A stretch of DNA of 64,000 nt from CAVRQM01 sp963732775 (GTDB lineage Bacteria > Pseudomonadota > Alphaproteobacteria > Acetobacterales > Acetobacteraceae). The notes below the pieces were generated by a model, which worked only from the letters and a program-made list of their open reading frames with translations, had not been told where the DNA came from and ran no database searches. The position numbers were made by a program, and so were the translations under genes. The DNA is taken from positions 1,984,001 to 2,048,000 of the forward strand of contig CAVTAR010000001.1 in NCBI GenBank assembly GCA_963732775.1, read 5' to 3'. Positions 62,801 through 64,000 of the stretch are shown in pieces (within the stretch, counting starts at the first letter, position 1; every line of letters begins with the position of its first letter).

Positions 62801-64000
62801 CCACCCAGTTCGGCGGCGTGCGGCCCACCCTGCCGCAGGACGCGAAGTCGCTCACCTTCATCTATCCCGGGCTGCCGGCCACGCACCAGGCGATGGCGCG
62901 CGCGTTGCCGGCGCTGGCCGACGACGGCACGGTGCTGTTCGACCCGGCGCCCGGCGGCTACGGCGGCAGCGCCAGCTTCACCGCGGGCCTGCCCGGCAGC
63001 CTGAGCGGCGGCAACCTCGAGATCACGCCGACGATCACGAGCGCGGCGCCCAGCTTCGACGGCACGACGATCGCCGCCGACCAGATCGACGCGCTGGGCG
63101 CCGCCCGCCTCGTGCTGGGCACCGATGCGCACAACGATACCGTGGCGGAACTCGTGGTCCGGGGCGGTGCGACGCTGAGTGCGGCGGAGATCGACGTCGC
63201 GGCGGGGGCATTCTCCAGCAGCCCGGGCATCTTCGTGGAGCCCGGCGCCACGCTCAGCACGGTAGGGCGGGGCCCGGCGCCGGTGGTGCCCACGCGCGGG
63301 CCGTTCCCGACCGTGTCGTACGGCCTCACGCTCGCCAACGGCCAGCTCGGTTTCGCCCCCGGCAGCGTCACGCCGAACGGCGTGGTCGACATCGGCCTGT
63401 GCGCCCCCGGCCAGGTGTGCGCCCTGGGCACGGCGAGCCTGCTGAGCGAGGGCTCGGAGGTGATCGCGGGCAACGTGACGCTGGGGCGCGCCGTCCAGTT
63501 CGGCGCGCGCTCGCTGATCGTGGCGGTGCAGACCATCAACCTGACGAGCCAGACGACGCGCGCCGGCGGCGCGGCCCTGCCGCCCGGCTTCGACCTCACC
63601 CAGCAGCAGTTCCAGACCCTGATCGCCGGCGCCCCGGCGCTCGGCCTGCCGGTGCTGCAGCAGCTCACGCTGATCGCCGCGCAGGGCGTGAACATCTACG
63701 GCGCGACCGACCTGACCAGCATCGACCCGGCGAGCGGACGCTCGAGCCTCGGCCAGTTTGTCCTGCAGACGCCCGAGATCAACGGCCACGGCGCGAGCAG
63801 CGCCACGGCGACGATCTCCACCGGCACGTTCATCTGGACCGGGCAGGCGTCCGCCAACGGTGCCGCGACCGTGGGCACGGGCACCGGGAGCGGCACGCTG
63901 GACATCGTCGCCGACCGGATCGTGCTCGGCTACCCGTCGCTGTCGGCCGGCGCCAACAACCTGCCCGTGCCGCGCGTGCTGACCGGGTTCTCGGCGGTGA
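56892..64000 (+). CDS. filamentous haemagglutinin-like two-partner-secretion exoprotein (partial, right edge)
   Basis: More than 2,360 codons, still open at the window edge. GTG 56892 follows AAAGGG. A long signal region (LLRATLSALLASSALVAPAL) precedes a TPS domain at about residues 130-260 with VGRNTTLAFDQSTGGAA, LNRVNDLFANPTRILGAITA and the hallmark NPNGVIFG. The rest is a beta-helix of Gly/Ala/Ser/Thr-rich repeats, like large adhesins of the DUF3739 type, with very few Cys. Near 62563 the frame shifts by one base (GTYTLLPS, then YALLPGGYRVEFG), probably a one-base insertion. The TpsB transporter is not in the window. Confidence 0.85.
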   Translation, partial: MTQQADLIAPRDPYARLLRATLSALLASSALVAPALVRPAAAAPPPLFSASWLASRGGAAAAASGRLSTQSLGTTQRSMANLQATALALSRAQAAQASARVAAAALASTGRGTAVPDGLAPGGLATLPGAAGQSPGWLNADLPTQIVAGGHATVTVRQTKPQAILEWQTFNVGRNTTLAFDQSTGGAAANTWVSLNRVNDLFANPTRILGAITAPGQVYILNPNGVIFGATAQVNVGSLLAATGTYNPAGNVAGADAQFLQQGLFSTPTSQVIGGTTITAYVPSFVGATGAIEVDAGAQIATRPPAGPLNAGGFVTLLGTSVSNAGAIETPNGQTALAAGTDFTLVPGYSVTSSSAGLTGNLISTTRGTEIAVANNNPVGNSGAVGNAGIITASTGDISLIGRSVTQGGVVLSTTSVTQRGTVHLLTPIAQRSNPGSGADLGTGVTLAPGSTTAILLDTSAATALNSQRATSIASSAAQDAARIDAAHNGALLNDQVALGDRQDLSRVEITTGGVVDFQPGSLVLATGGQVAVSAGLHAVGGIGGKYAQGSIFVETGATIDVSGASSALLPVSANAVTVSVQGFELRDAPANRDAGLLGSQTVYLDQRQLVVVPASPGYATPRLYSAGGLLEVSGEVGNIGHGIGEFTSPGGTITLSAPQVVAQPGAQFSIAGGAVSYAPGYLPQSWLLGSDGRLYNANTAPANIVYQGVYDGIREVHARWGVTQVFFNPLIAPSQVYDPGYTVGRDAGQLLLSTPTAVFEGTIDAGVVVGQRQDVARAGSLADPYLQAQAAVPQHGSLSLGDFDQAGSIFPTDVLIGATVDTIAARLTPGAPLGAALVNTAYFSAARLDGFGLGGLSVQVGSTLTPATGGLVTVAAPITLAAGGTLSLGGAVIDLQASVTARGGAVSATSVLLRHGVSSVSLAAGSTIDTRGVWTNALGGGDLSGAGYVNGGAVSLASLGTLDLGAGSLIDASAGAAILGTGRTVSGSGGSISLVVEPVAQSRQPDPVALGGTLRSIGVGKGGAFVLRAPSVAIGDGLAPTSRSQVVLPTAFFASGFSSYEIDGFGTAAATPTDASLSVAAGAQVAAAEPLYQFTAQSQLAPSGGDPAAALQLALLPPDVLDPVRARVAPRPGASLALESFVPNTAGIVAGGAIDIGAGALLQVDAAQSIRIEGYDQITVDGTLRAPGGTIVIQNDRSQPGVGSYPTYVRGLSIWLGAGSTLDAAARPVVGTDRLGRAFGLVPQGGAILLGQAGSTPQTADNTVLSTNAAIIIRPGALLDASGTSAVIDPDAGLGAAGLGAAGTVQAAPVTVASDAGTIALSSYVGIFPDGTLRAAAGGPAARGGLLALTLETPSYSPQIGSTIEVIPGELRNPHEIVVSQQASPLSLAAGLAPGSPYTFQGQTSVLDQAHLGVDQVTLGGFSRLSLYAHDAVLFDGDVSLHAAESILLRAGELADTSRSAMVNVSAPYLQLGSPLPTPFGNNISFSLTNNALANGASGIPFSLARPCFGGASGCVSASLLLAADLIDVQNALRFGAHSTIDLGPLPLGGTHTRVVDLSGFGTVDLASAGDIRFLPSAAGGASIAAAGDLTLTAAQVYPVTPANNSEAASVVAGVQPQPTTSGSGFFFLTYPESVLAIARAPGAVPAAPLSAFGRLFLAAATVEQGGIVRAPEGQITFGPDPGAGSSDPSSNAEVRRVELLPGSLTSASADGLTIPFGGTTSGTQYVYAGTQVVAGSRIIFDATSSGVAFGSRAVAIDAGATIDLSGGGTLSGGGGEYLAVSGSSSVLLSQGFVSGRGGSTDTLVTPLVGFAGGIASTPALQTPANPGAGSVGVFAIVPGLAAGYAPVTGFDLSISAPYVGSIPTVGQQITLPAASGGLPAGTYTLLPSYLRAVAGRLSGGVRQQPAHRREPGRRARQRLVRGRGLHRDRRRRGAGVAAGLGDGDAREHGAQLLAIRRGAVRAVRRRHRHPVRRRAAHPAAGREVAHLHLSRAAGHAPGDGARVAGAGRRRHGAVRPGARRLRRQRQLHRGPARQPERRQPRDHADDHERGAQLRRHDDRRRPDRRAGRRPPRAGHRCAQRYRGGTRGPGRCDAECGGDRRRGGGILQQPGHLRGARRHAQHGRAGPGAGGAHARAVPDRVVRPHARQRPARFRPRQRHAERRGRHRPVRPRPGVRPGHGEPAERGLGGDRGQRDAGARRPVRRALADRGGADHQPDEPDDARRRRGPAARLRPHPAAVPDPDRRRPGARPAGAAAAHADRRAGREHLRRDRPDQHRPGERTLEPRPVCPADARDQRPRREQRHGDDLHRHVHLDRAGVRQRCRDRGHGHRERHAGHRRRPDRARLPVAVGRRQQPARAARADRVLGG

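Overview
The window is a very GC-rich, gene-dense stretch of bacterial chromosome. An NDUFA12-type complex I subunit next to an MlaD-like protein and a DUF2155 protein, a phasin, a ClpS/ClpA pair, Tat-exported MsrPQ and many GTG starts in tight operons all point to an Alphaproteobacterium. The Acetobacteraceae/Rhodospirillales are the best guess. No rRNA, tRNA, CRISPR array, transposase or prophage was recognised.

Layout. 1-8305: trehalose and alpha-glucan block treZ-malQ-treY-otsA. 8312-11664: a zinc alcohol dehydrogenase, a small exported protein, an FAD oxidoreductase and an unrecognised proline-rich protein. 11970-18979: two adjacent ABC importers, a branched-chain amino-acid-type set without its ATPases and a complete ribose/xylose-type set. 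19008-20454: a methyltransferase and a frameshifted exported protein. 20555-26661 (minus strand): ndufA12-like, mlaD-like, a small protein, DUF2155, otsB, HAD phosphatase, pgl, and a glycosyltransferase/deacetylase fusion. 26814-30242: a TSCPD-domain protein, RidA, a small membrane protein and a GNAT-like protein. 30339-33159: msrB-msrA-msrP-msrQ, all four exported or membrane bound. 34116-40598: seven genes joined by overlapping stop/start codons, apparently making or modifying an unknown glycan. 40361-44309: nhaA, a GT9-like protein, a histidine phosphatase and inositol-3-phosphate synthase. 44425-47884: two small proteins, a nuclease/phosphatase-fold protein, Ohr, an SDR and PPK2. 47931-51920 (minus strand): clpA, clpS and a phasin. 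52186-55074: a D-Ala-D-Ala carboxypeptidase, map and radC. 55079-56710: a badly broken FAD dehydrogenase. 56892 to the right edge: a giant filamentous-haemagglutinin-like exoprotein.

How the genes fit together. Trehalose can be made two ways: from glucan (TreY/TreZ, with MalQ recycling maltodextrin) and from UDP- or ADP-glucose plus glucose-6-phosphate (OtsA here, OtsB 16 kb away). With the Msr island, Ohr, phasin, PPK2 and NhaA this suggests a desiccation-, oxidation- and salt-stressed lifestyle with carbon and phosphate storage. That is an inference.

Two sequence-level themes cut across the genes. First, five long palindromic repeats of two families lie between 3.8 and 18 kb, and one supplies the apparent N-terminus of an ABC ATPase. 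Second, short tandem arrays recur. Units of 14 bp occur in 5-prime regions of genes, three times. Units of 15 bp (five codons) occur inside coding sequence, also three times. Several conserved genes (malQ, clpA twice, map, an exported protein, the haemagglutinin) are interrupted by apparent single-base insertions, and the FAD dehydrogenase has a cluster of lesions. Sequencing indels are the simplest explanation, at least for clpA and map.
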